A stretch of 64,000 nt of DNA, taken from Ricordea florida. Its lineage: Eukaryota > Cnidaria > Anthozoa > Corallimorpharia > Ricordeidae. The position numbers and the translations under genes were made by a program. The notes under the pieces are model-generated. The model was not told the origin of the DNA. It saw only the letters and a program-made list of their open reading frames with translations, and did no database searches. Of the stretch, positions 13,140-21,826 are shown piece after piece (the first letter of the stretch is position 1; the number at the start of each line of letters is the position of its first letter). Location: the NCBI GenBank assembly GCA_949710005.1, contig OX453286.1, positions 7,364,450 to 7,428,449 on the forward strand, in the 5' to 3' direction.

Positions 13140-14242
13140 ATAACTCTAGATAAACTGAAGAATCTTCAGCTCACGTTTTCTGTGTTCTGTTTGTTTAGAG
13201 TATACTTGTGGGGCCGTCGGTCTCCTGTCAAACAACCTTAAAAACAAGTAATAAAAAAAAGACAAACAAACAAACAAAAAAAGAACGAAAAACAAAGAAA
13301 CAAGGCAACGAAGATGCCAAAGACGGCAATAGTAGCTTGATTGCGGATTGCTCCAACCACAGAAGGACGAGGACGTTCTGTTTGTGTAAGTTGCCTGAGT
13401 TGTAATAATCATTTAAATCACAGAGAAATTAATAAAACTGACACTGCACCAGTCATTGAAATCCCCGCCCCCGGTACCCGGAGCTTTCACTTTTACTGTC
13501 TGGGAAATGCAGCGAGAGTCCTGCCTTACGGGGTAAAATTCACAGTGAACTACTCCGCACTTTAAACATGAAACACAATTCATTAAATAGATTACAACTG
13601 GTCCAGGAGTTTTGACAGGATTTTTTTCATACCATCTTAGGTAAAGTTTACTTATATTTTTTCGTTTTATTCTTTAATTTTTCATGCATGATTATTAAGA
13701 GACTGAAATGACACCTTCTTCGTTAGTTGTTCAACCTGGATATTTTTTGCAAACATTCAACTTGAACCCAGTGTTACGTTCTAAGCGAGGTCACGAACCA
13801 CGAGTTAAATCCCCGCCAAACCTCTGCATTGTATAACGAAGCCATGAAAAAGGCGCATTCCACGACTACCGGGAACCTAAATCAAGTAAAAACGAGGTGA
13901 AAACCCCCTGGTTTGCCTCGGGTATCTTCCATCGGAGGAAGGGGATGGAGAGGATGGCATGGGCGGTAGGGGGGTTCATAACTGAGTAAATCTGGAACAT
14001 TTCGATAAATAAAGATTGCTTAATTTAATTTAAATGGTGTTTAAACCTTTTAACTATTAAATAACGGCTTGGGTGGTTCGTAGTTTAGAGATTTACAGAG
14101 AGGATGTATAAATTCCTAAATAAGACCGTCGATCTAAAGACAGTTTTATCTGACGATTTATAGAATTCGTATTTTCCTTTTGATTCTTAAGATCCATGCG
14201 TGCATTTGTCATCGTAAAAGGTTCTAACAATGGTACAGGCTA
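13140..14242 (+). repeat. Duplicated block, inverted copy at 61.74-63.05 kb
   Basis: Running from gaagaatcttcagctcacg at 13158 to tctaacaatggtacagg near 14240, this block aligns with the reverse complement of 61740-63050. Shared pieces include the purine/pyrimidine stretch at 13250-13300, the ccggtacccggagctttcac region near 13475 and the ttcttaagatccatgcgtg region near 14190. The last 100 bp also resemble intron 1 of the intact Ig gene (39390-39480, reverse complement). Neither copy has a convincing gene. The end of homology near 14242 gives an outer limit for the left edge of the viral element. Confidence 0.75.
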
Positions 14243-14645
14243 AGAAGTTTGGTTTTTATATTACAATCCAGGAGTTGTATCTCCCGAAGATTTTCCAGTG
14301 GAGGATCCAAATACACCCTAGTTTCAGACTCGTACATGGTAATGCTCAACATTTTGTTTGATTACTCCATATTCACCTTTAAATTTCTATAATCGAGCCT
14401 TAACAAAAAAAACAATATGTTATATAACGCAAGTCAGTGTTACATAACAAAATTTGCATTGACGTAATCACATTCCTGAGCGACGTTAGAAACCAGCCTT
14501 TAAAAAGTAAACTTAAAATCTACTTTACAACTTCAAATATACTTTTCAACTTGCTTGTTGCTATGTCGTAAAAGTATGCAATCTATTGTTCTACACGTGT
14601 ACACTAATTTTACATACAATCATAATCACATGAAATACTCATGAA

Positions 14646-16181
14646 TTATCGAAATAGATACCATGCAAATACACTAGCGACAATTATAAATGCTAATAGA
14701 TTATCTTCATGTTGCGTTGATTCTATTTTTACAATAGGTTTTGGTTTCGTTTCATTCTGTAAAGTTTTTGGTTTCGTTTCAGTTCTATGAGGTAACTTTA
14801 CCTTTGAAGATCCCATGTTATGGCTTATTCCAACCTGTTTTGGTTCAGTGTTTATGGAATTATTCACTCCAAAACTCATATCATTACTAGCTTTCATAAG
14901 TTTATTATTAAAACCAGTCACGCTCTCAGTGTTGATTATCATATTACTAGGCATTAGCCATACACCAGGAGCAATAGCTAAATCAAGCCGTAATTTCGCT
15001 TCCTGTACAGCTAATTGATATCTTTGGATAGAACTAGAAATGTCATTCTCGATCACACTACTCTCAAATAAATCTATGAATTCTTGTTGAGTTTCAATCG
15101 CTCCACCACCATTACCGTAAATCGAATTTCTAGTGTTAACTTGCGCTCCCAATATACAGTAAACAAAAGCTTCAACAGATCGATTCAATCTACCAAGTCC
15201 AGCTTTAGTGAGTCCATGACCACTTGTTGGTATGAACCAAGCATATTTGAAATCAGCAAAATCGTCATTACGGATGAATGAGATTAGGTCACCCTTTTCC
15301 TTCTCACCTCCTTCATCAGCAAATTTACCACCTTCACCAGGCCATTGATCAGCTTCAACATCATAATTCCTTACAATATGTACATTTTGATTTCCTCGAC
15401 CTATTCCATTATATCCAGCACCATAATCAATAAATATATCACCCAATCCTCCGTTTCTACCACCTTTCCATCTAAAATCAGAATTATTAGCAATTCCAAA
15501 TTCAGCACACAATCGTTGATATGCAACTTTATTATAGGGATTATTATTTATTACAAAAGGTTGCTCCTCAGGTAAGGGAAGACTCAATTCATATAATATC
15601 CTCCTTATAGTGAAATATATATGAAACTTAATGAAGCTACTCACTACTTTAGGATAATTTAGGCTCTCAAAAAGACTTATACCACAACCAGAGGTCGCAC
15701 ACCAAACTGCAAAGTTAAGTTGTTGAGGCCAATAATTCATATCGGGTGCGTTCAACCATTTTCTACTCTGTTTACCAAACTTGAAAGTTACAACTTGAGA
15801 TGTAAATATGTTTCTCATCTTTGCTGTGAATTTCTTCTTATTTGACACGTATATATCCAATGAGGTCAACATGTTTGTGATATTAGTTGTGAAGTCATCA
15901 AAATCAATAGCAGGTATTGGATAAGATCGATTGGTTATAGTTAAACTCTTTGGGAATGAATTCATTGCATCATTATCCAATCCTAAATCTTTCCATAAAA
16001 GTCTTTTCAAACGGGGTGATAGGTCATCAGTCCATGTTTTTCCGGTGGGATCATCATAAGACATGATTGTTGTCCCATCAACTTTCCACCTAATGTAACC
16101 ACCATATTGATCAGCTACAAATACGAAATGACTTATATCAGCCTTTGGATACCTATTTCTGAAATCATTAAATAAGCCCAT
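14646..16181 (-). CDS. Polinton protein of unknown function, 511 aa, C-terminal membrane anchor
   Basis: The first 400 residues look globular and carry Gly/Asn/Asp-rich stretches (GGLGDIFIDYGAGYNG near residue 245; YGNGGGAIE near 355). A basic, Lys/Pro/Thr-rich linker follows, then one hydrophobic C-terminal helix (LLAFIIVASVFAWYLF). This suggests a virion membrane- or capsid-attached protein displayed on one face. It is the last gene of the - strand array. A TTTAAA box lies at 16211-16216, about 29 nt before the ATG. I do not recognise the fold. A role as minor capsid, vertex or host-contact protein is only a guess from length, position and anchor. Confidence 0.75.
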   Translation of the reverse strand: MGLFNDFRNRYPKADISHFVFVADQYGGYIRWKVDGTTIMSYDDPTGKTWTDDLSPRLKRLLWKDLGLDNDAMNSFPKSLTITNRSYPIPAIDFDDFTTNITNMLTSLDIYVSNKKKFTAKMRNIFTSQVVTFKFGKQSRKWLNAPDMNYWPQQLNFAVWCATSGCGISLFESLNYPKVVSSFIKFHIYFTIRRILYELSLPLPEEQPFVINNNPYNKVAYQRLCAEFGIANNSDFRWKGGRNGGLGDIFIDYGAGYNGIGRGNQNVHIVRNYDVEADQWPGEGGKFADEGGEKEKGDLISFIRNDDFADFKYAWFIPTSGHGLTKAGLGRLNRSVEAFVYCILGAQVNTRNSIYGNGGGAIETQQEFIDLFESSVIENDISSSIQRYQLAVQEAKLRLDLAIAPGVWLMPSNMIINTESVTGFNNKLMKASNDMSFGVNNSINTEPKQVGISHNMGSSKVKLPHRTETKPKTLQNETKPKPIVKIESTQHEDNLLAFIIVASVFAWYLFR

Positions 16182-16257
16182 CTTATTATTTATGTTGATA
16201 ATAATATTTTTTTAAATCAACACCGTTCTTTTCTAATATTAAGCTCAAATGAAAATT

Positions 16258-16854
16258 TTAACGTGCGGGAACGGTTAGCTCCTTTAATATGTCCGCACGA
16301 ACCTCTCTCCTTATCTGAGACATATTTAAGTTTTTTTCAGTATCTTTCCGAAATTTTTGACGGATTTCGAGTTTTAGTTTTTCAAACTTTTCTAACTCTG
16401 CTAAAATTATGGAAAATTCTTGTTCGGAGATGGCGTTATCTTTCAGTGCCTTTGAAACCAAGTCGTTAATGGTGTTTACCTTTGCTTTTGCTAGAGAAAC
16501 AGTCTTTTCATGTTTACTAACTTTTTGTGAAAGTCGTTTAGAAGCCGCACCGAATCCGACTGAAATACCACCACAAAAACCACCAACCGCTCCTAATGGG
16601 ATACCAACAACAGCACCAAAACCACTAAGGGAGGTTCCAAGTCCACCTGCAGATAGTATAACTGAAACAACCCCACAACCAACACTGATTTTAGTAAATA
16701 TTCCTCTTGCTCTATTGTATTTTTTCCTAACATACTCATAATGTTTAATTTCCTTCTCAAGATTTTGTAGTACTTCGCATGACTTTTGTAGTCTGAAATT
16801 AAGTGGGTCTCCGTTCATTGGAACTTGTGGATAAATTCTATTGTAGTCTTCCAT
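16258..16854 (-). CDS. Polinton protein of unknown function, 198 aa, Gly-rich hydrophobic core between coiled coils
   Basis: Residues 25-50 and 105-195 are charged and helical, probably coiled coil. Residues 55-103 form a long Gly/Ala/Val-rich hydrophobic hairpin (ISVGCGVVSVILSAGGLG, GIPLGAVGGFCGGISVGFG), typical of membrane-inserting segments. The ATG follows TTTAAAGATATC (box at 16877-16882) by 21 nt. The gene sits between two other structural-type genes. It could be a membrane-active virion protein acting in entry or assembly, but no family is recognised. Confidence 0.75.
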   Translation of the reverse strand: MEDYNRIYPQVPMNGDPLNFRLQKSCEVLQNLEKEIKHYEYVRKKYNRARGIFTKISVGCGVVSVILSAGGLGTSLSGFGAVVGIPLGAVGGFCGGISVGFGAASKRLSQKVSKHEKTVSLAKAKVNTINDLVSKALKDNAISEQEFSIILAELEKFEKLKLEIRQKFRKDTEKNLNMSQIRREVRADILKELTVPAR

Positions 16855-16863
16855 TTTTTCTGA

Positions 16864-17262
16864 TTAAGACGATATCTTTAAATGAATTCGGATGGGTTCG
16901 TTATTTAAGTCAGGCTTTTTTCCATTTGAATCTAAAATCCACAAAGTAAAGTAGTTGATAGGATTTTTGGTTTGTGAAACTTTTAAAAAAGGATGTTTTT
17001 CATGTGGTGGAATAACAGCTAGTACTTGTGAGGGTTTAAGTTCTACATTTTCACCTCTGAGGGTGTTATGAATACAACAATTTGAATATGAAGACTTTAA
17101 CTCTATAAGATCACACATTAAGTATAAAGGATTTGAATAGTTTGCTTTACGAAGGTAAACAAATTGTAATTTTATCTCTTTTACATTAGTTAATGGTGGA
17201 TCTAGATAAATTCTTGTTTCAGGAGTTAGCATAGTGATAGATAGAAACGTTGTATCATTCAT
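16864..17262 (-). CDS. Polinton small beta-rich protein, candidate minor capsid (penton-like) protein
   Basis: The 132-residue protein has no TM segment and alternates short hydrophobic strands with Pro/Asn/Gly turns (IYLDPPLTNVKEIKLQFVY, NYFTLWILDSNGK), ending in a strand-like RIHLKISS. In Polintons the penton/minor capsid protein is a single jelly roll. This product is short for that but has the same all-beta appearance, so the assignment is inference. Unlike its neighbours it has no TTTAAA box; a run of about 13 T (on +) lies directly before the ATG. Confidence 0.7.
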   Translation of the reverse strand: MNDTTFLSITMLTPETRIYLDPPLTNVKEIKLQFVYLRKANYSNPLYLMCDLIELKSSYSNCCIHNTLRGENVELKPSQVLAVIPPHEKHPFLKVSQTKNPINYFTLWILDSNGKKPDLNNEPIRIHLKISS

Positions 17263-17279
17263 TATTTTTTTTTTTTTAC

Positions 17280-18248
17280 TTATCGACTCTTCTTTTTAAA
17301 CTGTTCCACAAAATATAGAACCACAGCCATTATCAAAAGCCAAGCATTTTTACCTAAAAATCCAATAACCTCACCAGCAGTCTTGAACAGAAAGCTCACT
17401 ATAGCTCCAATCATTCCAGGTAATATTTCACCGAGTTTCTTACCAATCGTTTTCAACCCATTACCAACACCTTTACCCAATTTGGTTAGACCTTTAGAAA
17501 GATTAGAGACAATAACACCAATAACCACACCAACAGCACTCACAACTGCAAAGACTGTAAAACCGTACTTTTTGAAGATGGCCTTTACCCGTTCTCTTAA
17601 TGACATTTTTTCCTGGATTTGCTCAGTATCACGCTCTATGTTAGATATCTCATTATCATCATCAGCAATTTCTCTATCTAAAGTCTCTATTCGGTTACTT
17701 TCCTCTGGGGTCTTAAGCGGTTTATTTCTTAGGAATTTTATTTCCTCCTTCTTTTTGTTTTGTGATTCTTTTATCTTAGCTATTTCAACATCATTAGCTT
17801 CCACAACTTCTTCTGCTCTAGGACCTAAAGCATTTTTCAATTGATCGGGAAGTTTTTTACTTTTATTTTTTAATGATTTTAATTCACCATCTAGAAGAAC
17901 ATAATCACTTGGATTTCCTCTTCTTAAATTAACAACTATTGTTTTTATTCCATCTCCAATATCTTTAAAAAATGTTATGAATTTTGAAGTGTCTGCACGT
18001 GGATAGTAATTTTTGATTTCTTTTTCAGCATCATATTGATCTTTCATCCTATCATCTAACAAGGGCTGTTTTTCATTAATACCACCAAATGAAGTTTCAT
18101 CCTCCTCATAAGGGTCAATTGGATGAGTGGTGGATGTATTTGCCAATGAACTCATGTAAAGTGTATTATCCTCATCATGATCACCTAGATCAGCTGATGT
18201 ATCAAAAGGATTAAACGATTCGTCTGGTATATCTCCTCCTTCTGCCAT
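17280..18248 (-). CDS. Polinton membrane protein of unknown function, 322 aa
   Basis: The N-terminal 70 residues are acidic and Pro/Asp-rich. Residues 90-220 are highly charged and helical, with a probable coiled coil (repeated Lys/Glu/Asn). Three hydrophobic or amphipathic segments follow (VFAVVSAVGVVIGVIVSNL; ILPGMIGAIVSFLF; NAWLLIMAVVLYFVEQF) with a basic tail. A Lys/Gly amphipathic stretch (GKGVGNGLKTIGKKLG) lies between the first two. The box TTTAAAGATT at 18275-18280 precedes the ATG by 26 nt. This is probably a virion inner-membrane or minor capsid protein, and no homologue can be named. Confidence 0.75.
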   Translation of the reverse strand: MAEGGDIPDESFNPFDTSADLGDHDEDNTLYMSSLANTSTTHPIDPYEEDETSFGGINEKQPLLDDRMKDQYDAEKEIKNYYPRADTSKFITFFKDIGDGIKTIVVNLRRGNPSDYVLLDGELKSLKNKSKKLPDQLKNALGPRAEEVVEANDVEIAKIKESQNKKKEEIKFLRNKPLKTPEESNRIETLDREIADDDNEISNIERDTEQIQEKMSLRERVKAIFKKYGFTVFAVVSAVGVVIGVIVSNLSKGLTKLGKGVGNGLKTIGKKLGEILPGMIGAIVSFLFKTAGEVIGFLGKNAWLLIMAVVLYFVEQFKKKSR

Positions 18249-18296
18249 AATTTTTTACTAATCAGTAAGAAATCTTTAAACTGGTCACACACTTAC

Positions 18297-18689
18297 CTAA
18301 AAGAATTTACTAACCATATAACCTAATGCCAGCATACCACCACCCACATATGCCATCTCACCCATCTTTTGATTGTCACTAGGTCTATAATAATCAGAGA
18401 ATTTTGGTTCATGTGTCTGACTATAAAATTTCAAAGCTTCATCGGTATTAGAAATATTTTGTGAAGCCTGGTGTTTAGCATCCCGCTGTTGAGAGTACCA
18501 ATCAATGAGATTCTGTCTCTTTTCCTGATATGTAGCATAATCTTTTTGATATTTTTCTATTGCCTTGTCGTGTCTTATTTTCTCTGAATCTGTTTTATCA
18601 CCTGAGAGATATTTTGCAAGATATGAACCACCAACGAAGGTAGTTGCATTCAAAATAGCTCCACCAATCATCATTGCTATTGCTGCCAT
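18297..18689 (-). CDS. Polinton small protein with hydrophobic termini, 130 aa
   Basis: A hydrophobic N-terminus (AIAMMIGGAILNATTFVGG) and C-terminus (MAYVGGGMLALGYMVSKFF) flank a Lys/Gln/Tyr-rich helical middle, giving a hairpin with both ends in a membrane. A box variant (ATTAAAGATTT) lies immediately before the ATG. Spacing to the next gene is short, as in the rest of the array. Function unknown. Confidence 0.7.
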   Translation of the reverse strand: MAAIAMMIGGAILNATTFVGGSYLAKYLSGDKTDSEKIRHDKAIEKYQKDYATYQEKRQNLIDWYSQQRDAKHQASQNISNTDEALKFYSQTHEPKFSDYYRPSDNQKMGEMAYVGGGMLALGYMVSKFF

Positions 18690-18695
18690 AAATCT

Positions 18696-18914
18696 TTAAT
18701 TTGGTAAAATCTTTTGATCCTCTAAATAAGTTTTTAGGTACATACTACCTGACAATACAGCGACCCATTTAGCATAGTTTGTAAAACTTGAGGAGGGATC
18801 GTTGATGAATGATTCTTTCATAGCCTTTTTAGCTACGTATCCAACTCCAGCAGCCAATCCGATAATGACGGCTGAATCGGTAACAGTTTTAACAAGTTTA
18901 TTTTGAGTTGACAT
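18696..18914 (-). CDS. Polinton small membrane protein, 72 aa
   Basis: A short product with one clear hydrophobic segment (VIIGLAAGVGYVAKKA) and a second weaker one (YAKWVAVLSGSMYLKTYL). Its gene ends 6 bp before the next start on the - strand. A TTTAAAGG box at 18940-18945 precedes the ATG by 25 nt, which supports it as a real gene despite its size. Confidence 0.65.
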   Translation of the reverse strand: MSTQNKLVKTVTDSAVIIGLAAGVGYVAKKAMKESFINDPSSSFTNYAKWVAVLSGSMYLKTYLEDQKILPN

Positions 18915-18954
18915 GATTTTATTGAGGATAGAGAAAACCTTTAAACTACTTTAC

Positions 18955-19338
18955 TCATAGCATTCCTATTTTCTGAGTTGGTTGGGTAGTGGTATGTGAG
19001 GGTTGTGGTTGGTTATGAATATTTGAGGGTGGTGGTGGTTTTCTGTTTTTGTGGTACCTCATAAACATGTCAACTGCAGTAAACCCTATTCCAACAATAG
19101 ATAACACAGTAGTAAAAGATAGTTCTGGAATCCATGCTTTAGATTCGCTCTCTGTTTCTGTATTTTTAGTTTCTTCTTCACGTTTCATTTCCCTAGCTAA
19201 AGCTTCTTTGGCTTTTTTATTATATTCCGCTAGTTTCTTACCAGCAGCGACCTTTTTAGGATCTTTATCTTTCTTTTTAGTATCTTTCTTTTCGGGTATG
19301 GGATCCATTGTAATTTGTTCAACAACTTCATCAGACAT
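18955..19338 (-). CDS. Polinton charged protein with one TM segment, 127 aa
   Basis: The first 70 residues are Lys/Glu-rich (KKDTKKKDKDPKKVAAGKK) and probably helical and nucleic-acid or capsid facing. A single hydrophobic segment follows (LSFTTVLSIVGIGFTAVDMF), then a Pro/Gln/Thr/His-rich tail. A TTTAAAGATTC box at 19367-19372 precedes the ATG by 28 nt. A role as small virion membrane protein fits the context but is unproven. Confidence 0.7.
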   Translation of the reverse strand: MSDEVVEQITMDPIPEKKDTKKKDKDPKKVAAGKKLAEYNKKAKEALAREMKREEETKNTETESESKAWIPELSFTTVLSIVGIGFTAVDMFMRYHKNRKPPPPSNIHNQPQPSHTTTQPTQKIGML

Positions 19339-19372
19339 AATTATTTATTTCCAATAGTAAAGAATCTTTAAA

Positions 19373-19891
19373 TCAGTTGTGCTCAGTGACCTGCTCAGTT
19401 TTGTTGGAATAATCAGTATTTATGCTTGAAACTTCATGTATTTTGTTGATTTTAATGTGCTTAGCAACCTGGAATAGTCCGCTGGCAAGTGCTACCAATC
19501 TTCCACCTTTTAATGCTAAGAGACCTGTAATGTTTTTCAGTTCGCGATTAACCAACTCATCATTCTTCAAATCTTTACAAAGCGCATCAATGTTATCTAC
19601 AGGAACCATGTAAGAAATGGCATGAGAAACTAATTGAAGAGATGAATCTACCAATCCATCATTAATTTTCTTACCTAATACTGCCTGATATCTATTATAA
19701 TATTTTTCAACATCTTTTTCTGTTAGTCTCTTTATATCACCTAGACTCATATCAACACCTAAATATTCCTTTGTAGTTCCAAGAACTGCGATAATAGCTA
19801 GTGATTCTTGTTTTATTTCAATATCATCATTATATTTTACCACATCTTTTACCTCAGTCTTTTCTTCAATAAAATCTTCAACGCTTGTCAT
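19373..19891 (-). CDS. Polinton protein of unknown function, 172 aa
   Basis: A helical, mostly soluble protein with an acidic N-terminus and a mildly hydrophobic stretch near residue 125 (LLALKGGRLVALASGLF). I checked it as a candidate for the missing maturation protease and see no adenain-like His...Asp/Glu...Gln...Cys pattern. It lies directly after the ATPase gene; its TTTAAAAGAATC box (19922-19927) overlaps the ATPase stop codon. Function unknown. Confidence 0.7.
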   Translation of the reverse strand: MTSVEDFIEEKTEVKDVVKYNDDIEIKQESLAIIAVLGTTKEYLGVDMSLGDIKRLTEKDVEKYYNRYQAVLGKKINDGLVDSSLQLVSHAISYMVPVDNIDALCKDLKNDELVNRELKNITGLLALKGGRLVALASGLFQVAKHIKINKIHEVSSINTDYSNKTEQVTEHN

Positions 19892-19922
19892 CTTGCAATT
19901 TTTTAATAATACATAGATTCTT

Positions 19923-20549
19923 TTAAATCACCGCAGGAATCTCTAAATAACATTGGAATGGATAACGTAAACACAAACATAGTCTAGAATATTTTTCAGT
20001 TTTCAGTAGTTCTACAAACTTTTTACTAGTTTCAGAGTCTAAATCACCTCCATAATCTTCGAAAAGCATCTTCATACCTTTCTGTGATGGATTATGGAAT
20101 GTAACAACACAAGCTACATTTTCACGGAATGGTTTTGCTATGGATGTTAATTGCTGAGTGAGAACCCATACTGATAATCCATGATGTCTTCCAGAGAATG
20201 CTAGATCTATAAACTTGTTCGATCGTTTCTTTAGATCATTCGAAACAGCACAATCGTCTAAAATTATTAGTGTATTAGTACCAGAGAACAAAGTTTGACA
20301 ATAAGTTAACAATTCGTTAATCTCATCACTGTTACTAGCATCTGGTGATAATACAAAGAAACGTTTATCTCTATTAGCAAATTTATGATAGGTTTTATTT
20401 TTAGCATAAGTTGGACAAATTAGAACAATATATTCAAAAACTTTTCGAAATGGTCCTCGGAGCTGATCTATGATGTACTTTGTCTTTCCACAATTTGTTG
20501 GACCTGTTATAATGCAATTAAAAGGAACTTTATCTCGTAATTCTTCCAT
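19923..20549 (-). CDS. A32-type genome-packaging ATPase of the Polinton
   Basis: The 208-residue protein is a compact P-loop ATPase of the FtsK/HerA superfamily, the family that pumps DNA into capsids of Polintons, adintoviruses and large DNA viruses. Walker A is GPTNCGKTK (residues 16-24), Walker B is LIILDD near residue 95, and a sensor-like WVLTQQ follows about 35 residues later. The start at 20549 gives MEELRDKVPF, with the P-loop properly close to the N-terminus. It lies directly downstream of the capsid gene and 31 bp from the next gene, in the usual packaging module. Confidence 0.93.
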   Translation of the reverse strand: MEELRDKVPFNCIITGPTNCGKTKYIIDQLRGPFRKVFEYIVLICPTYAKNKTYHKFANRDKRFFVLSPDASNSDEINELLTYCQTLFSGTNTLIILDDCAVSNDLKKRSNKFIDLAFSGRHHGLSVWVLTQQLTSIAKPFRENVACVVTFHNPSQKGMKMLFEDYGGDLDSETSKKFVELLKTEKYSRLCLCLRYPFQCYLEIPAVI

Positions 20550-20556
20550 CTTTTAA

Positions 20557-21792
20557 CTAATACATAATAGATCTTAAGTTTGAATTCATGACCTCCATCA
20601 ACGCATCGGCTACCACGAACATGTAACAGGTCATACTACCAGATCCACTAAGATTTCTTTCAATTTCTATTTTTACACCATCTCGTGTATTGTTTAATAC
20701 CAGACCTCCTCCATGAATACCATTATCAGGGTGAGTTCTCAAATCTATCCACAGAGCAAACTTATTAGCATAAAAATCCTTTTCCTTTACACCCTCTCTT
20801 CCGAAACGTTTCTTTACCGACTCCCAGAGGTCTGACGGCACCATTCCCTTAGAGTAGATACGGTTTGGTATACCATCAACATCTATATTTATTGAGGTGA
20901 TACCTGGATTGAAAAAATTCTCAGAGTCTCGTGCTTCTGGGGTGTTGGGTATTGTAAACAAACATAATATCCCTGTCATTGACCTTCTAGGTAGATTAAT
21001 ATGCTGGTTTATAACACTGTCAGAAGTTCTGGATATGGTGAAAGTTTTGTGTAGAGTGACATTCTCGTAAAAGAATCCTTTACCAACCTGATAAGCTGAC
21101 TTTGCCTCATTAGCTAAGTATTCACTTGATATGCAAGAATATTCCAACTCAAGGTTTGTGATTTTGTAAGTTGGAGGCTTGGTCGTGTCAGAATAAACAA
21201 CAATATCAGAAACTGAGGCTAGTGTAATCTCAAAGATTAGTTGATGATCTAACGCCTTTGGATAGAAAGCCCCATGATCGTTGAGAATAGGATGGTTTAG
21301 TGGGATATGGTACTTGGTGTTGTGTACTACTGCAAGAGATACTTCCTTAGCATCTGTGTCCACCTTATCACCTGCATTTGTCCTAAGCTTCCTCATGTTT
21401 TCAGAAGAAATACCTTGTTTTAATCTATCCTCACGATCTTCATCTGTTAAGAATAAGTCATGGTATGTTTGAAATAGATCGTATCTTTGAGTATCCTGTA
21501 GTGTTTCACCACCAAAAAGAACCCTGAGTCTTGATACAAGGTTACTACCTACATTATTCACGAGGGTGTTATTAGCATGACCATCAACAGTCAAGTTAAA
21601 TAGTAGAGATAAACTTCCAGGTACAAGAACTAAATTCTCGGTAAGTTTTGGAATATTTATATATAGTGTTTCTCCAGGATTAGCTGATGATGGATTTAGT
21701 GTAATTCTATTCAATGATGATTCCGCTTTCAAACCGAGTGGCTCTCTTGGAATCCTGTTTGGATTAATTTCTTCGGATATAGCTTGTGACAT
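20557..21792 (-). CDS. Polinton major capsid protein (double jelly roll)
   Basis: This 411-residue all-beta protein has the pattern of the adintovirus/Polinton major capsid family. It has an N-terminal RITLNPSSANPGETLYI segment, a first jelly roll with FGGETLQDTQRYDLF near residue 95, and a second with the C-terminal KIEIERNLSGSGSMTC. It is the shell-forming subunit of a T-number icosahedral virion. Length is in the range for these short capsid proteins. It is the first gene of the structural array and is divergent from the integrase across 34 bp. A TTTAAAGAAT box (21822-21827) lies 29 nt before its ATG and overlaps the integrase start. Confidence 0.88.
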   Translation of the reverse strand: MSQAISEEINPNRIPREPLGLKAESSLNRITLNPSSANPGETLYINIPKLTENLVLVPGSLSLLFNLTVDGHANNTLVNNVGSNLVSRLRVLFGGETLQDTQRYDLFQTYHDLFLTDEDREDRLKQGISSENMRKLRTNAGDKVDTDAKEVSLAVVHNTKYHIPLNHPILNDHGAFYPKALDHQLIFEITLASVSDIVVYSDTTKPPTYKITNLELEYSCISSEYLANEAKSAYQVGKGFFYENVTLHKTFTISRTSDSVINQHINLPRRSMTGILCLFTIPNTPEARDSENFFNPGITSINIDVDGIPNRIYSKGMVPSDLWESVKKRFGREGVKEKDFYANKFALWIDLRTHPDNGIHGGGLVLNNTRDGVKIEIERNLSGSGSMTCYMFVVADALMEVMNSNLRSIMY

Positions 21793-21826
21793 ATTTTATT
21801 TTAAGGATGGGTGAAGTATTCTTTAA
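21793..21826. promoter_or_regulatory. Shared divergent promoter between capsid and integrase genes
   Basis: Only 34 bp separate the two ATGs. The region holds a TTTAAA box overlapping the integrase ATG (21822-21827), which on the - strand reads TTTAAAGAAT and serves the capsid gene, plus an AT-rich part (TTAAAATAAAAT) next to the capsid ATG. Transcription signals for both genes must lie here or inside the coding regions. Confidence 0.55.

Noticed and set aside
12748..13412. Several overlapping short ORFs with hydrophobic stretches
   Set aside because: Frames on both strands compete, the paralogous block at 62.8-63.1 kb does not keep them, and the composition is low-complexity.
19373..19891. 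Polinton maturation protease
   Set aside because: No catalytic His/Cys arrangement of the adenain family could be found.
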